A stretch of 64,000 nt of DNA from Reticulitermes speratus (GCA_021186555.1 JAJKFL010000008.1:11463936-11527935), one strand, 5' to 3'. Counted from the first letter of the stretch, positions 11,589 through 22,904 are shown. A program made the numbers and translations. Notes: generated from the sequence alone by a model not told the origin.

Positions 11589-11863
11589 CTCTGAGGAAGT
11601 GGCGATGCCTTCAGAATTGGTGTGAATATCCTTTGTATTTCAGTGACGCTGAAGATTGTACCATTTGTGTCCTCCACCGAGAAAGGCTTGAATGTGGTGG
11701 CAGTGTCGAAGTTGTCAGGCGACACGAGGCTTCTGATCAACACTAGAAGCGACGCTAGCACCACTGGAGCCAGAATCTCCACCGCCGTTTGGATGGGATG
11801 CCTTCGCTGAAGTGTCCAGTTCTTCCACATGAGCAGAACGAACTTCGCCCACCCTCCTGCCAT
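11589..11863 (-). CDS. ABCA-subfamily ABC transporter, first coding exon (partial gene)
   Basis: ATG at 11863; 91 codons plus two bases, ending before donor GTAAGT (phase 2). An acceptor (TTCCACGTACAG) at about 11879 places 15 bases of 5' UTR in this exon, so a noncoding exon lies upstream. The peptide FVLLMWKNWTLQRRHPIQT followed by a hydrophobic helix (VEILAPVVLASLLVLIRSL) is the typical N-terminus of ABCA3-like full transporters: a cytosolic amphipathic lead, first transmembrane helix, then the beginning of the large first extracellular loop. ABCA proteins export or flip lipids. The following exons should lie at lower coordinates on this strand, but I could not recognise any in 1-11588, so the next intron is either longer than 11 kb or the exon is isolated. 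Which ABCA member it is cannot be told from this part. Confidence 0.87.
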
Positions 11864-11879
11864 CGTTTTGCTGACAAGC

Positions 11880-12700
11880 TGTACGTGGAAAACACACATG
11901 AAGAGTAAAGGTAAAGAAACATTTACCGTAACAACGTATTATAGCAGCATGTGGGAATATTTAAATCACTAACAAACATTTTAAAATTACAAAAAAGAAA
12001 AAAATTATTGAAACACATCAAAAATATTTTACTAACATTAAGACGAAACGACGCGTTACACGAAAGCTCACGTTCTTGCTATTTCCCTTAACTTTATTTA
12101 ATGTAATTTTATTTTATTGTATTATTTTATAATTATTTTATAATGTTATATTATTATTATTTTATTTTATTCTTTTACTCTGAGTATCGTGGGTTCCTTA
12201 ATTTTATATTAACGTACTTCAAATTTATCTCACTGAACTGAATGTTTGCAAGTCACCTCACTTATCAGGTGACAACCACAACATGCGGCATGTTGTTATC
12301 AAGTAGACACGAGCTAAATTAACCCCCTCTCCCCTCCAACTTCACAGCTGTTTCAGTCGCACCAATATTATCGGTAAGTATAACGAAGTTCAGGATCGTT
12401 AAGAGAGACAAATCACTGATCGAAGGTCGGTATCGAGCAGTCAGACTACAGCATGGCAAACGTACCAACAAGTAACTGAATGTGGAGCATAATATAGCGA
12501 GGTATTTCAGTTCGAAGGCCATGTTCAATCGATCCTGGTTGTAGCCCGACCTCTTTGAGACTGCGCGTAGGTTGTTTTGTAGTTACCGTGACATTTTGAA
12601 TTGTCTCTCGGGCAAATATGTGATACGTATTTGTTGGGTTAAAATAAATATCGAAAAAAAGATACAAAGAAATTCTATTAAGGGCTGTAGAGCAGTAAGG
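11880..12700. other. upstream region of the ABCA exon
   Basis: Intron or intergenic DNA upstream (5') of the ABCA start. A noncoding first ABCA exon should be here or further on, but no clear donor was chosen. Confidence 0.45.
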
Positions 12701-12709
12701 AGATCGGCG

Positions 12710-12990
12710 GCCGTGCCATGGCTCAGGCGGTTAGTCGCCGGCCTCTCACCGCGGAGGCCCGGATTCGATCCCGGGTCAGTCCAATGTGAGATTTGTGGTG
12801 GACAAAGTGACAATGGCACAGGTTTTTCTCCGAGTTGTCGGTTTTCCCCTGTCAATTTCATTCCACTGGTGCTCCATTAATTGTAAAACTTGGTAAAAAA
12901 ACTGCTCATCTTCATCACAGGGGTTGCACAAGAAGCCTTAAGCCTGCGGTGCGTCCGTAGCATCTGCTGCGGGACCCTTCACCACGCAAA
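12710..12990 (+). mobile_element. SINE family B, full length with A tail
   Basis: tRNA-like head with A box (ATGGCTCAGGCGGTTAG) and B box (GGATTCGATCCCGG). Body ACAGGTTTTTCTCCGAG; 3' part GGGTTGCACAAGAAGCC and GCGGTGCGTCC; ends in an A run. A second copy at 17265 is nearly identical in the head. Confidence 0.88.
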
Positions 12991-13165
12991 AAAAAAAGGT
13001 CGGCACAGAAATAAGTGCAGTGAAGTCTATAAACGTCTAATTACCTGACTGAAGGTAAAATTATCAGATTCGCCAATAAATTGTAAGAGAATACGACAAT
13101 GACAGAAGTTAGAAATGACAGTCACAAACTAAAATTCCATCAACGTAAAACAGCGGTTCTCAACA

Positions 13166-14481
13166 CATGTATCTCTCGATTTACGACGGGGTTACTTTCC
13201 TGAAGGAACTGTCGCAAAATAAAAGTCAGTGTAAAATGAACCTAATTATATAACGTAAGTCAATGGGAAGTCAATGAGTTACGTTCGATCAACACTTACG
13301 TACGGAGCGCCAGTATGGTGCTCTACCAGTGCCACGAACATTAAAACACTACAAATAGTCCAGAATAAACGTCTTCGGGTCGTTTCGGACTCTCCAAAGA
13401 ACACTCCCATCTCACTCTTACATAGCTCCTTGGGTATCGACCTCATCCAAACATATGTCCATCGTTTAGCCACCTCCTTTTATGAACAATGTAAGCATAA
13501 TCCCAATCCTCTGATCTGTGACATCGGATGCTACACTCTCCAGGACCTACACGAGATGTACGGTTGTTACAAGCACAAGAGAATTAGACACGTGTTGCTC
13601 TAAGTAGAACCTCTGGTGTGGTAGTGTTTTTAAGGGAGCTGGTGTCCTAGTTTTCACTACAACTAGTTTTCATTGGTGCACTGTACCTATTATGTTCCAG
13701 AGTGTAAAATGTACGAACCTCAAAATTGGTGTTAGGAACAATTTAGCCCATATTCTGTATACTGTTGTATGTACATGTCAAGGAAATAAAGCTTTGTAAA
13801 TTTAAAAAAAAAATGAGTTACGTTCCAGGCCCCTCTCAAAATTTACATAAGTAATATAATATTGTTATATTTAAAGCTCTGAAATGAATGTTATGAATGT
13901 AAAAAAAAACCAGTATTTTTATGAATTTAAATCAATTAAATGTAAAACAGTATCAAATAACCAAACTAAGTTGAATTAAACAAGAAATTACATTTTGTAC
14001 ATTTACTTTGATATTTTCGAAACCCAGACCGAAAGTTTTTGTAAGCGGCACTGTAAGGTCCCTGCAGTGATCTTTTTTGAAAATGGCGTAATGCAGAGAT
14101 GTTACTTCCCTGATGAAGTCCCTGCACTTCTCTTACTGGACACGGCGGCTCCTATTTTATTAATTTAATCAATAATTCTTAATTAAAACTCACGAACTGA
14201 CACTGTAGAATACTGGCCCAACAATAGTGCACAAACAATCCAACTGAGTGCGCCTCTCCTCTTATCTCCGGCCACCTCATCCCTGATTGGCTTAGAAGGT
14301 AGACGGGGGGATAGCTCTCCTCTGTGATTGGCTGTGCTATTTCTTTACATCATATCCGGTATTTACAGTTGTGCATTTTTAATTTTTTAATAGTTTTTTT
14401 ATATTTTTGGCCTTCTGGTTTCAAAACCGTCGTTATTGTGAATCGTCGCAAAACAAACCGTCGTAAACCGAGAGCTACCTG
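13166..14481. mobile_element. pogo/Tigger-like DNA transposon remnant nested in the hAT element
   Basis: The ends pair as CATGTATCTCTCGATTTACG at 13166 and, on the minus strand, CAGGTAGCTCTCGGTTTACG from 14481, with TA next to the right end. Terminal sequences of this form (CAG...CTCG.TTTACGA) characterise pogo/Tigger elements. The interior is AT-rich without a transposase, apart from the jockey insertion at 13287-13812. Confidence 0.6.
13287..13812 (+). mobile_element. 5'-truncated jockey-like non-LTR retrotransposon insertion with poly-A tail and target-site duplication
   Basis: The insert encodes the end of a jockey-type RT ORF (TYGAPVWCSTSATNIKTLQ, IQNKRLRVVSDSPKNTPIS, ending HKRIRHVLL and TAA at 13601-13603), a 3' UTR with AATAAA at about 13784, and an A tract. 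It is flanked by a direct repeat of AATGAGTTACGTTC at 13273-13286 and 13812-13825. The ATG that appears to start the ORF lies inside the left repeat, so it is not a genuine start. The insertion lies inside an older DNA transposon. Confidence 0.88.
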
Positions 14482-14999
14482 TATTTTTTTTTTCTGCCGC
14501 GCTATACTTGAACAGTGACGTCGACATATGCGATAAACTTTAATGGGAATACCAAAAGTTTACTTAGATAAAAACAGGCAAGCGTAAATGAACCATTCAT
14601 GTAATTAAAACTGTCATATATACAGTTTACTGCTCAATTATGATTAATATGAGCAGCAGATATACCTCATATGTCATGTCGCTTCAGGAGATATGCGGTG
14701 ATTCGACTGCACATCGCGCATGCGTACATTAGCTGAACGCTTCTCCCTCTCCCTCCGAATGCGAGTTTGAGGTTACGGCGTTAAGCGATAGACAGTGCCA
14801 TAATAATTTTAGTATTTAGCTAGTGAATCGCTTTGTGGATAGTCAAATTTCTCGCGACACACCTAGCAAATGCTCGTGACACATCAGTGTGTCGCGACAC
14901 AGTTTGAGAAGGGCTGATGTAATAGATAACAGCATATAAAATTCTTAGAATGCTTGTTAATACTTAATTCAATACCTTATCATTTTATTTATTTTATTA

Positions 15000-15135
15000 T
15001 AAGGATAGGGACAGGTGGCGGGCTGTTGTGAATGCGGTAAAGAACCTTCGGGTTCCATAAAAAGCGGGGAATTTGACTAGCTGAGGACCTGTTAGCTTCT
15101 CAAGACGGACTCTGCTCCATGGAGTTAGTTAGTTA
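15000..15135 (+). mobile_element. non-LTR retrotransposon 3' end fragment
   Basis: GATAGGGACAGGTGGCGGGC and GTTAGCTTCTCAAGACGGAC correspond to the last codons and 3' UTR of the same element ([12 protein letters not shown], CTTCTCAAG). Confidence 0.65.
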
Positions 15136-15184
15136 ATCATTCGTGTTATATCTTCTTTGCTATGGACATGATACTTGGTCTTTG

Positions 15185-15545
15185 GCCACAAACGAAGAAT
15201 ACAGGACAGCATTAGTGCTCAAGAGAATGGCTGAACTTAAGACCAAGGGAATAATAGGAGGATAGAGAGAATCGTCACAATTTGTACTTAGGGAGTCCAA
15301 ATTAAAGAGGATGGGATGAACGGGGCATGTTGCACATATGGGGAAACGGAAAATGTACACAAAATTTATGATTGGAAAACCAGAAGGGAAGATCTAAGCG
15401 TAGATAGGAGGATAATATTAAAACATATCTTAACAGAAATACAGTAGGAGAGTGCGGAGTGGCTCAGGATAGAAAGAGAGCGGGCTGTTGTGAACACGGT
15501 GATGAAACTTCTCTTTCCATAAAAGGGAGTGAATTTCCTGATCAG
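15185..15545 (+). mobile_element. non-LTR retrotransposon tail, longer fragment
   Basis: Contains GGGCATGTTGCACATATGG, GATTGGAAAACCAGAAGGGA and GCTCAGGATAGAAAGAGAGC in the order expected for the RMRWAGHVARMG ... VGKPEGK ... AQDR tail. Frameshifts are present. Confidence 0.7.
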
Positions 15546-15722
15546 CTAAGTGACTGCAATAGCTGTCATAGTGGCCGACCTCTCACCGAGGAGACCCGGA
15601 TTCGATACCAGACTACTCCGTATGGCAGTGGAAAAAGTGCCACTGGGGCAGGTTTTTCTCCAAGCATTTCGGTGTTCCCCTGTCAGCATTTTTTCACCCT
15701 CGCTCCTTACGCATATTAATTC
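15539..15722 (+). mobile_element. SINE family B, degenerate
   Basis: GTGGCCGACCTCTCACCGAG and GACCCGGATTCGATACCAG mark the head; GGGGCAGGTTTTTCTCC the body. It directly follows a retrotransposon tail fragment. Confidence 0.7.
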
Positions 15723-15744
15723 ATACCACCGACGCCATATTCAT

Positions 15745-15900
15745 TCATTCCGTAGTGTCTTACGACAGGTCCATAGCCTCTTCCGGAGCGAGTTCTCCAT
15801 AGAATGTGATCTAGTGCTTCTTCCTTCAACTTCCAGTATCCTCTCGTTTCCTTAAGGTCATCCAGTAGCTGCTTACGTCTTCTTCCTCATCTTCCCGTCA
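15745..15900 (-). mobile_element. second type of non-LTR retrotransposon ORF end
   Basis: The minus strand reads GRRRKQLLDDLKETRGYW, then LKEEALDHILWRTRSGRGYG and PVVRH. This matches another common arthropod endonuclease-RT C-terminus. A stop lies just upstream of this block. Confidence 0.65.
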
Positions 15901-16384
15901 CTTCTATCCTTCCTCATACCTTTCCTTCAATCATGTGTTTTAGAATGCAGTTCCTCGACGCTGTATAATCTTAGCAATTGAGAGCGTCGTGAAATAAAAA
16001 CTTCTCTCTTTCTCTCCGCTCCATGACGTTTTCATAACAATGACACTCCAATTATTTCAGTGGCCATGGCACAATATAAATATAATCATGACAAACCACA
16101 AGTAGTCTTACAATATAACGATACTCTGCACCTTTTCTGACAAATCAGACCAGAAAACGATTACGCTTCCTTAAGAGTAAATCAAGTCCTGCTATTACTG
16201 CCACACTAATAAAACCCCGTGAAATCAGCCGGAGAGATAATATATCTAATTTAAATTTAACATATCCGAGTATAATCCTGTCACCTGCAATGAACAAATA
16301 AGGAAAGACGCCGGACAGGTAACAGTTTTATAGAGTGATTTCGCAGTAGCTTCAGAGTTTGTACATCGTAAAGAAAATAAATTA

Positions 16385-16575
16385 ACGTTTAAGATCTTCG
16401 GTCTTCTTGGTTGTTACGCAGAGTAGATTGGTAGTTAGTTACCGACGTTTCGGGACAACCTATCGGTCCCATCTTCAAAGGTCAAGCAGTCCAAGGATAA
16501 TGGGACAGATTGTCCCGAAACGTCGGTAACTACCACTCTACGCTGGGATAACATCCGAAAAGAGCGAAGATGTGA
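16385..16575. repeat. inverted-repeat MITE-like element, family M
   Basis: TAGTTACCGACGTTTCGGGACAA and its complement TTGTCCCGAAACGTCGGTAACTA flank a core with CCCATCTTCAAAGGTCAAGCAG. Related copies are at 2378, 4117, 20655, 26285, 46375, 50845 and 51150. Confidence 0.7.
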
Positions 16576-17264
16576 TTTACACAGCGGCGTAAACCGGTAG
16601 TGTTTAGTGTTTAGTCTTAACAATTAATGGCATTGGGCACTCTAATAGATACAGTGCTAAAGTAGAGAGTGGGGCATTAATAAATGTTAAGTTTTATACT
16701 AGACGAAAAAATCTATTTATGATTTCTCTCGAATTGGGTCTTCCGTGCAATCTGAACGGCAGCATATTATGGAAGAAAATCAAATCAGTCTAAATGTTCA
16801 TAAATTTGTGATTTGTGCACCCCTGTTTTACACTACGAAATATCTTTCAAAAAAAAAAAAACCTGCACATTTTAGACAGAACCTCCATGACTTTATTTAC
16901 ACTTGAACGAAAATGTGAGCCACAAGTTCTACCTAAAACTCCTTCTTATAATATTTTCATAATCGTGTTACGTAACTCTTCAACGCAAGGAAGTTCGAGA
17001 CACAGTCCCATTACGTAACAACAAATTACATAATCAATTTGGTCTAGGCCCTTAAAATCGAACATCTAGTTAACCATTTCGTCCATGCTCCTCATACCCA
17101 GTAAAACGGTGACATAAGACATTCAATATTGAACGTAATATCAACGCTTCGATCGGGCCGCTAACGTATCTCACATCTCATTTCCATTTACAGCACAGTA
17201 GAAGAACTCCACGGAAAACGAATTACGAAAGTGCAAAGTGCATTAGAAGTAAACATGGTTTAAA

Positions 17265-17500
17265 GCCGTGCCATGGCTCAGGCGGTTAGTCGCCGGCCTC
17301 TCACCGCGGAGGCCCGGGTCCGATCCCGGATCAGTCCATGTCGGATTTGTGGTAGACAAGTGGCACTGGGACAGGTTTTTCCCCGAGTACTTCGGTTTTC
17401 CCCTATCAATTTAATTCCACCGGTGCTCCATTACACGGAAAAACGAAAATACTAATCATCTTCATCACAGGGTTGCACAATAGGCCTCAAGGCTGCGGTC
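17265..17500 (+). mobile_element. SINE family B, 3' truncated
   Basis: Shares GCCGTGCCATGGCTCAGGCG and CCTCTCACCGCGGAGGCCCG with the 12710 copy. The B box reads GGGTCCGATCCCGG. It stops after CTCAAGGCTGCGGTC. Confidence 0.88.
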
Positions 17501-17626
17501 ATGGTTTATGTACAAAATTCCTTGAAAACGACAGTCTATACTGTAACAAACTTTTCCAAGGCTAAGAAATTTGAAACGCTAAATTATATGTCACACTGAT
17601 ATACAAGAAGTAGACGCGTCTTGGGG

Positions 17627-17741
17627 AGTCGGGATGGCGTAGTTGGTATAACGACTAACTTGGGGCTGGATAGTCCGGGGTTAGAATCCCGGCAGGAGCA
17701 AGATATTTTTATTCGACAGGAACAACTTTACCTTTACTTGA
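17627..17741 (+). mobile_element. SINE family A, internally deleted
   Basis: A plus-strand tRNA-like head (GCGTAGTTGGTATAACGACT, then GGTTAGAATCCCGGC as B box) runs straight into the 3' tail (AACAACTTTACCTTTAC). The body of about 180 bp is missing. Confidence 0.7.
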
Positions 17742-17754
17742 CAATATCACAGGT

Positions 17755-18010
17755 AAAAAAGGCAAAGTTTTCTCTGCACATGCCTTGAAAGCATATAGGA
17801 CGAGCAGAGGTATAGCTCCACTCATTCTTAACCTCGGCATTAGATGGAGGTGATTGGTTAACTTCACGCCCCGGCCGCTATACCCCAGGAAAGAACTCAA
17901 GTACTCGGTGAATAGGACCCTGGGGACGGCGACCAGAGCCGGTATGGGCGTGTTGGTAAAGAGACAAATCTCTTGTCCCTACCGGAATTCGATCCCCAGA
18001 ACGTGTGTAT
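17755..18010 (-). mobile_element. SINE family A, nearly full length
   Basis: Minus copy with body blocks GGTATAGCTCCACTCATTC, GGTTAACTTCACGCCCCGGC and a B box (CGGAATTCGATCCCC). Adjacent to and inverted relative to the deleted copy just upstream. Confidence 0.8.
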
Positions 18011-18119
18011 ATACATAATGATAGATTCTTTGAAGACTCCTGGACATGAGTGATAAGAAATCTTCCAAAGCATCAAGTGTTCCGATATATCCGGTCTTGG
18101 ATAATGAATAATCTAAATA

Positions 18120-18363
18120 AAGTTAAAGTTCACCCTAGAACAGGCCATGAAAAGGCCCAGAGGGGAAGTAGAGGTATAGCTCTACTCTTTCTTTAACCTC
18201 GGCGCTAGATGGAGGTGGGTGATCAACGCCACGCCCCGTACGCTTTACCCCCCGGAAAATACCCGGTGCTGGGTGAGCCCCAGGGCCGGTCTGAACGTGT
18301 GCGGAAAATCTTGCCTCCACCGGGATTCGATCCCCGGTCCGTCCAGCCTGTAGCGGCTGCGCT
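18120..18363 (-). mobile_element. SINE family A, abutting a 42-bp tandem array
   Basis: Minus copy with the body and B box (CGGGATTCGATCCCCGG). Its tRNA-head end (GTAGCGGCTGCGCT) joins directly to the first unit of the tandem array at 18364. Confidence 0.8.
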
Positions 18364-18657
18364 ATGGATAATCTAAGAAGTCACGTAATTATACGCCATA
18401 AACTTATGGATAATCTAAGAAGTCACGTAATTATACGCCATAAACTTATGGATAATCTAAGAAGTCACGTAATTATACGCCATAAACTTATGGATAATCT
18501 AAGAAGTCACATAATTATACGCCATAAACTTATGGATAATCTAAGAAGTCACGTAATTATACGCCATAAACTTATGGATAATCTAAGAAGTCACGTAATT
18601 ATACGCCATAAACTTATGGATAATCTAAGAAGTCACGTAATTATACGCCATAAACTT
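18364..18657. repeat. 42-bp tandem array, exactly seven units
   Basis: Unit ATGGATAATCTAAGAAGTCA + CGTAATTATACGCCATAAACTT, seven copies, only one changed base (ACATAATT in unit 4). The period gives an open frame repeating MDNLRSHVIIRHKL. It begins at the end of a SINE A head. Confidence 0.95.
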
Positions 18658-19216
18658 ATTTCGTTCGTTAAGTTTTAATGTTTCGATAAGATTAATGATA
18701 GCATGAAGCAGCTTGATCATGCAATTGTCAGTTTAACTGAGAGTCACCGTATCTTTCTGTAATAAAACGCGTTAGCAAATACTGACAGTACTTCGCGGTA
18801 ATGTTGACATTTCCAAACGATATGACCAGAGATCTCCATTGTCAGTAAGATCCGACACTTTAATTACATCGATAGAAAGAGTCATAAGTTACGCAGAATG
18901 GCGATGAAGGTCATGTAATACAGCATTAAGTTATAATATTATAATACTAGTATTTTTCAAATGTGAACAATCAGCGGATTGGATTGATTTAAAAAGTCAT
19001 TTCTTATGGTCACCGCATCACCAGACCGCATACAACTCGATTTCTTACTTTTGGATTATTTGAAGTTTTTTTTTGTCTACCAGGACCTCATAAGAACCTT
19101 TAAAGGACCCACAGGAAAATATTGCATTAGATCTCACCAGATATGGGTAATACAGGTTTCACATTTCAGACGCCGTACAGCAGTACTTTGTGTATTAGAA
19201 TTTTGAGTTACACTTA

Positions 19217-19290
19217 CAGTAAAATGTCGATAGTTTGAAGTTAGCGGGACCGAAGTTGCCTCGAATTACCGAAAAGGTGGGACTAGATGT
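19217..19290 (+). mobile_element. solitary end of a pogo/Tigger-like element
   Basis: ACAGTAAAATGTCGATAGTT and the following TTAGCGGGACCGAAGTTG with CGAATTACCGAA resemble a pogo/Tigger terminal repeat. The other end was not found. Confidence 0.4.
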
Positions 19291-19754
19291 ATTACGGCAA
19301 TCTAGAACATACGATTAATGCGCGCTGTTTATGTAGCATTGTATTAGAGTAGTACAGCAGTAGACAGACATTGTCGTTCCTGCGTTTTTCAGCCATCGCC
19401 GTTCCCTCGCTGAGTGGCGCTAGTGTTGCTTCCACCCGGACAGTTCACGCGGGAAGCACAATACCGTCGTTAGATGTAGAAGTATAAAAATACGACAGGG
19501 GTGACACAGAATGGGTTTGCCTTCGTATGAAATTTAGCGAAAATCATAAAATTTATTCGGAAGTTATTACTGGGGAAACAGACGGGCTATTTCTCTGCCA
19601 AATCGCGAAATGAACATTCAATAGTGCAGGGGTGCACAAATCCCAGACGCCATGTCGAATAAATTTTGTACGGTGACGCCTAATATTTATGGGTCCTCTG
19701 TATGTAACTTGCTTCATGTCACCCTTCTGGCACCTAGAATTTTGCGGTGGATCC

Positions 19755-19975
19755 TAGGTAAATGTAAAAGGTAATGCTATCCCATTACAGGCCTGGACAG
19801 GCCCTTAGGGCTCCAGGAGGTTGAAACTCCCAGGATTTCTAGACAATTGGCACATGAAAGTGGTAAGGTTGTCAGCCCTATGCACCGGCCGCCTTTAACC
19901 CCCAGGACATACCCCTAGTACTCATTTCTGTTAGAGGCTGAGTCGCCCCCAGGGCTATAGTGCGACCGGAAGGGT
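19755..19975 (-). mobile_element. probable SINE-like repeat, related to family A
   Basis: GCACCGGCCGCCTTTAACCC and CCCAGGACATACCCCTAGTA match the middle of family A, but the ends differ. It may be a separate subfamily. Confidence 0.4.
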
Positions 19976-20654
19976 TAAGTCAATGAAGTGGAAAATCTGG
20001 GCACTCCTGTAGTAGCGTGTTTCAAGATAATAGATAATAGGTCTAGTGACTAACTTATACGTCCTGTGACAAACATAATGGATGGGCTCGGTGGGAGGTG
20101 ACCTACGAAAACGCGGAAAATAAAATATTGTCAACGTTGCCATAAGGAAATGTATATAACAACAGCACAGACAACAGCAGAGCTGGTCGATAACAACGCT
20201 GAATCATGAGTTGCAACCGCCATTTTAGCGATACGTAACCGCGCTGCCAACCAACCAACCAACCAACCAGGGCGGAGATTTGCGCGGAGCGCAAGTCGAC
20301 GTCCCTTGATCTGTTTAGCCATTCCTGCGTTTTACCGCATTGCTGGACTCGATAACAGACTCTTTATTCTGAACTGGGGATTTGCTTACGCTAACAAATT
20401 TGAGGTCTCGATTAAGTCGGGACCTAGTACACCAAAGACTACAGCTCTAAGAGCGTGTAGTTTTTCTAAGTGGGTGGAATACTTTGGTTGGATGGCTCCC
20501 TGGGATTTGAACCCAGAGTGGCATTTTCACAAATAATTTCGCGAAGGATCTAAAACCTGCACACGGATAATTCCTGTAAGACACGGGTTCTTATACGAGG
20601 TCCGACTGTATGGGGTGTGAGTGTGCGAGTATTGAGGCTCCTACAGCGATGTTG

Positions 20655-20865
20655 CTGAAGATCCAAGTCTTCTATGTCTACTAGGATTGGTAGGCGGTGT
20701 CAACCGGTAAATAGTTACGGATGTTTCGAAAGACTGTACTGCCTCCATCTTCAGGATCAAACAGTCTTGGATTGCTTTAAGGCACTGCGGTCCTTCGAAA
20801 CCATGGAAATCATCTACGGGCCGACATGTCCTAACATCCCAGAAGACTTAAATCTTTTACTGGGC
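20655..20865. repeat. MITE-like element, family M
   Basis: CAAGTCTTCTATGTCTACTAGGATTGG, then GTTTCGAAAGACTGTACTGCCTCC and TCCTTCGAAACCATGG, ending AACATCCCAGAAGACTTAAAT. Confidence 0.6.
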
Positions 20866-21116
20866 TAATTTAATGTTTTAAAAATTGCGGATTTAAAAAC
20901 AATTGGGCATTGGCTTAATTATAGCAGGAATAAGGCTGTATGTGTGAGCAGGGATTTGGGGTTCAAATTCTTATCCCAAAAATATGCGGGATAAAACAGA
21001 ATGTTCGACTTAAAACCGGCCCGTTTGGACGGCGAAATCAAGAAAGCGGGCCGGTATTAAGTGGAACACCCTGTATAAATAAATATATCTTGAACAAATG
21101 TATAATATGCAAAATA

Positions 21117-21450
21117 TGTATTAGTCAAAACACAACTATATTTAGACAATAGATTTTATGTGTCTAAAATAGCGACATGTTTCGACCTATATATATATAT
21201 GTCATTTTCAAGCTCCCACACTGCAAAAAGCCCATATTTTGGAAGATAATGTATAAGTAGTAGTTCTGATTAAAATTGCATAAAATACAGATAAAATAGA
21301 AAATTAAAAGTCACGTACAACCTCAATATGTGCTTCTGGAATTGCGTGAGCTTGAAAATGACCTATATATAGGTCGAAACGTCCTTCTTTTAGACACACA
21401 AAATCTATTGCCTAAATACAGTCGTGTTTTGACCGATACATGTTTTGTAC
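21117..21450. repeat. inverted-repeat element related to the foldback family
   Basis: Arms at 21117-21222 and 21342-21450 share GTCTAAA...CGAAAC, GACCTATATATAGGTCG-type hairpins and TTGAAAATGAC. The hairpin plus CGAAAC keeps the stem II/GAAA layout, but the core is CTTGAAAA, so it is not a hammerhead now. Confidence 0.6.
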
Positions 21451-21893
21451 GCACATTACATTATCATAACACAGGGGGTTGTCACATATAATGAATAAAT
21501 GTTTTTAATAGTGACAGTAGGCACTATAAAACGCGTAGTTTTTGTAACACGGTATATTAATCTTAATTACGTAATGACTTTAAACCCATACCTCGGCCAT
21601 ATGGAAACCTAATTATGACTTTATGTGACGCTGTACTTCTGTCATCTTGTGCTTGGCGTTAAACAAAAGTAACAACGATATTAAACTACAAATTAATTTT
21701 GAAATTCAATTAAATAGTCATAAATTGGGGTTTGTTAAAATCCCCGCAGTTTTTACACCACTCTCTGCACTCAATTCATTTCTCTCGTATGTAATTCATA
21801 GTATACTCAACTCTAAATAATGTCAATATTAGACACGCACTTATCAAGTAATCCACGATTCCTACTTTCTGCTTATGTTAAAAATATATAACG

Positions 21894-22199
21894 CAGTGTA
21901 CTGTCGATTATCAGTGCGCGGATTATCCGCTAATGACTAATGACGAAGGTGGGGAATAACGTGCTTTAGGGCCAAGTGCTCGAACAAAATCCTCAACACA
22001 AACAAAATTCACGGACAATTTACCTAAACAATAAGCGTAAGTCATGTACGTATTATGTATGTAATAAATAAATTAGTTTTTTTTATTTTTTGTTCGTGGC
22101 TCAAAAAAGTCTATGTTCTGGATTGTCCGTGTTTGTCAATTATCCGTGTACCCCCCCCCCCCGGGTCAACATTACCCCGGATAATCCAGTGTACACTAT
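21894..22199. mobile_element. pogo/Tigger-like non-autonomous element
   Basis: The left end reads CAGTGTACTGTCGATTATC and the right end, on the minus strand, TAGTGTACACTGGATTATCC; terminal GATTATCC motifs recur at 21930 and 22140. A C homopolymer run (about 22150-22163) lies near the right end. No transposase. Confidence 0.5.
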
Positions 22200-22904
22200 A
22201 GTAAACTACAGACTGTTTGCTTTGTCAATTACGTCAACCAGATAATGAAAAAAAATTACTCACTTTATGATTACACAACAGATTATTTCGGGACTCTTCT
22301 TCAGTTTCGTAGAAAAAAAAATTAACAACCCTTATAATTCCTTCTATAAACAATATATCATAAAACTCACCGCTAAATTTGCACTAAATTACACTATATA
22401 TATTTTTTTTTGCAGTGATGAAACAGTACATAATATGCAACCAAGATACACATATGAGAAACACTACTGTATATGTAGAATATATTTCCTTAATTCTCAC
22501 TGAAAAGTTAATACTGAGAAGGTCACAGTATCGCAAACACTGTTGTTCCGAGCTTAATTCCAGCCGCTCTGGACAATTTAATGCCGCTCCTGTACTTCCA
22601 TGTCTAATTATCCAAATGGATAGTCACTCGGCCATGCAGCGTGCGTCACAGGACGACAGAACACACTAAAGCTACTTGTTTCAGTTTACCGTCATTAGTC
22701 TTTATCTCTAAGATAAGGCCAAACGAGTGGACACATATATCAATTTCTATATCTAAAAAACTCAGTGATAAGCAAAGATCCAACCACACATACCCCTCAT
22801 TTCTGACCATAGACACAAAAAGACAGGTGATGTACATATAAACGTAACATTGAGGTGCGTTCGCGTAACCACCGTTACCGTTGAAAAGCGATAGGTATTA
22901 TATA

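Larger units (their letters stand above)
13151..14916. mobile_element. hAT-family DNA transposon remnant carrying nested insertions
   Basis: Left end CAGCGGTTCTCAAC at 13151; right end, read on the minus strand, CAGCCCTTCTCAAACTGTGT from 14916. The right end continues into repeated GTGTCGCGA motifs typical of Charlie-like hAT termini. Flanking octamers ACGTAAAA (13143) and ATGTAATA (14917) agree at six of eight positions, consistent with an old 8-bp target duplication. No transposase ORF is present. Confidence 0.6.

Noticed and set aside
12583-12880. ORFs on both strands at 12572-12880
   Set aside because: Both are translations of a SINE B copy; the same peptide pieces (RRLVAG, SPRRPGFD) recur at 15550 and 17273.
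13274-13603. Stand-alone 109-codon host gene
   Set aside because: It is the end of a jockey ORF, and its ATG comes from the target-site duplication.
18364-18678. 104-codon ORF with a 14-residue repeat
   Set aside because: Product of the 42-bp tandem array next to a SINE.
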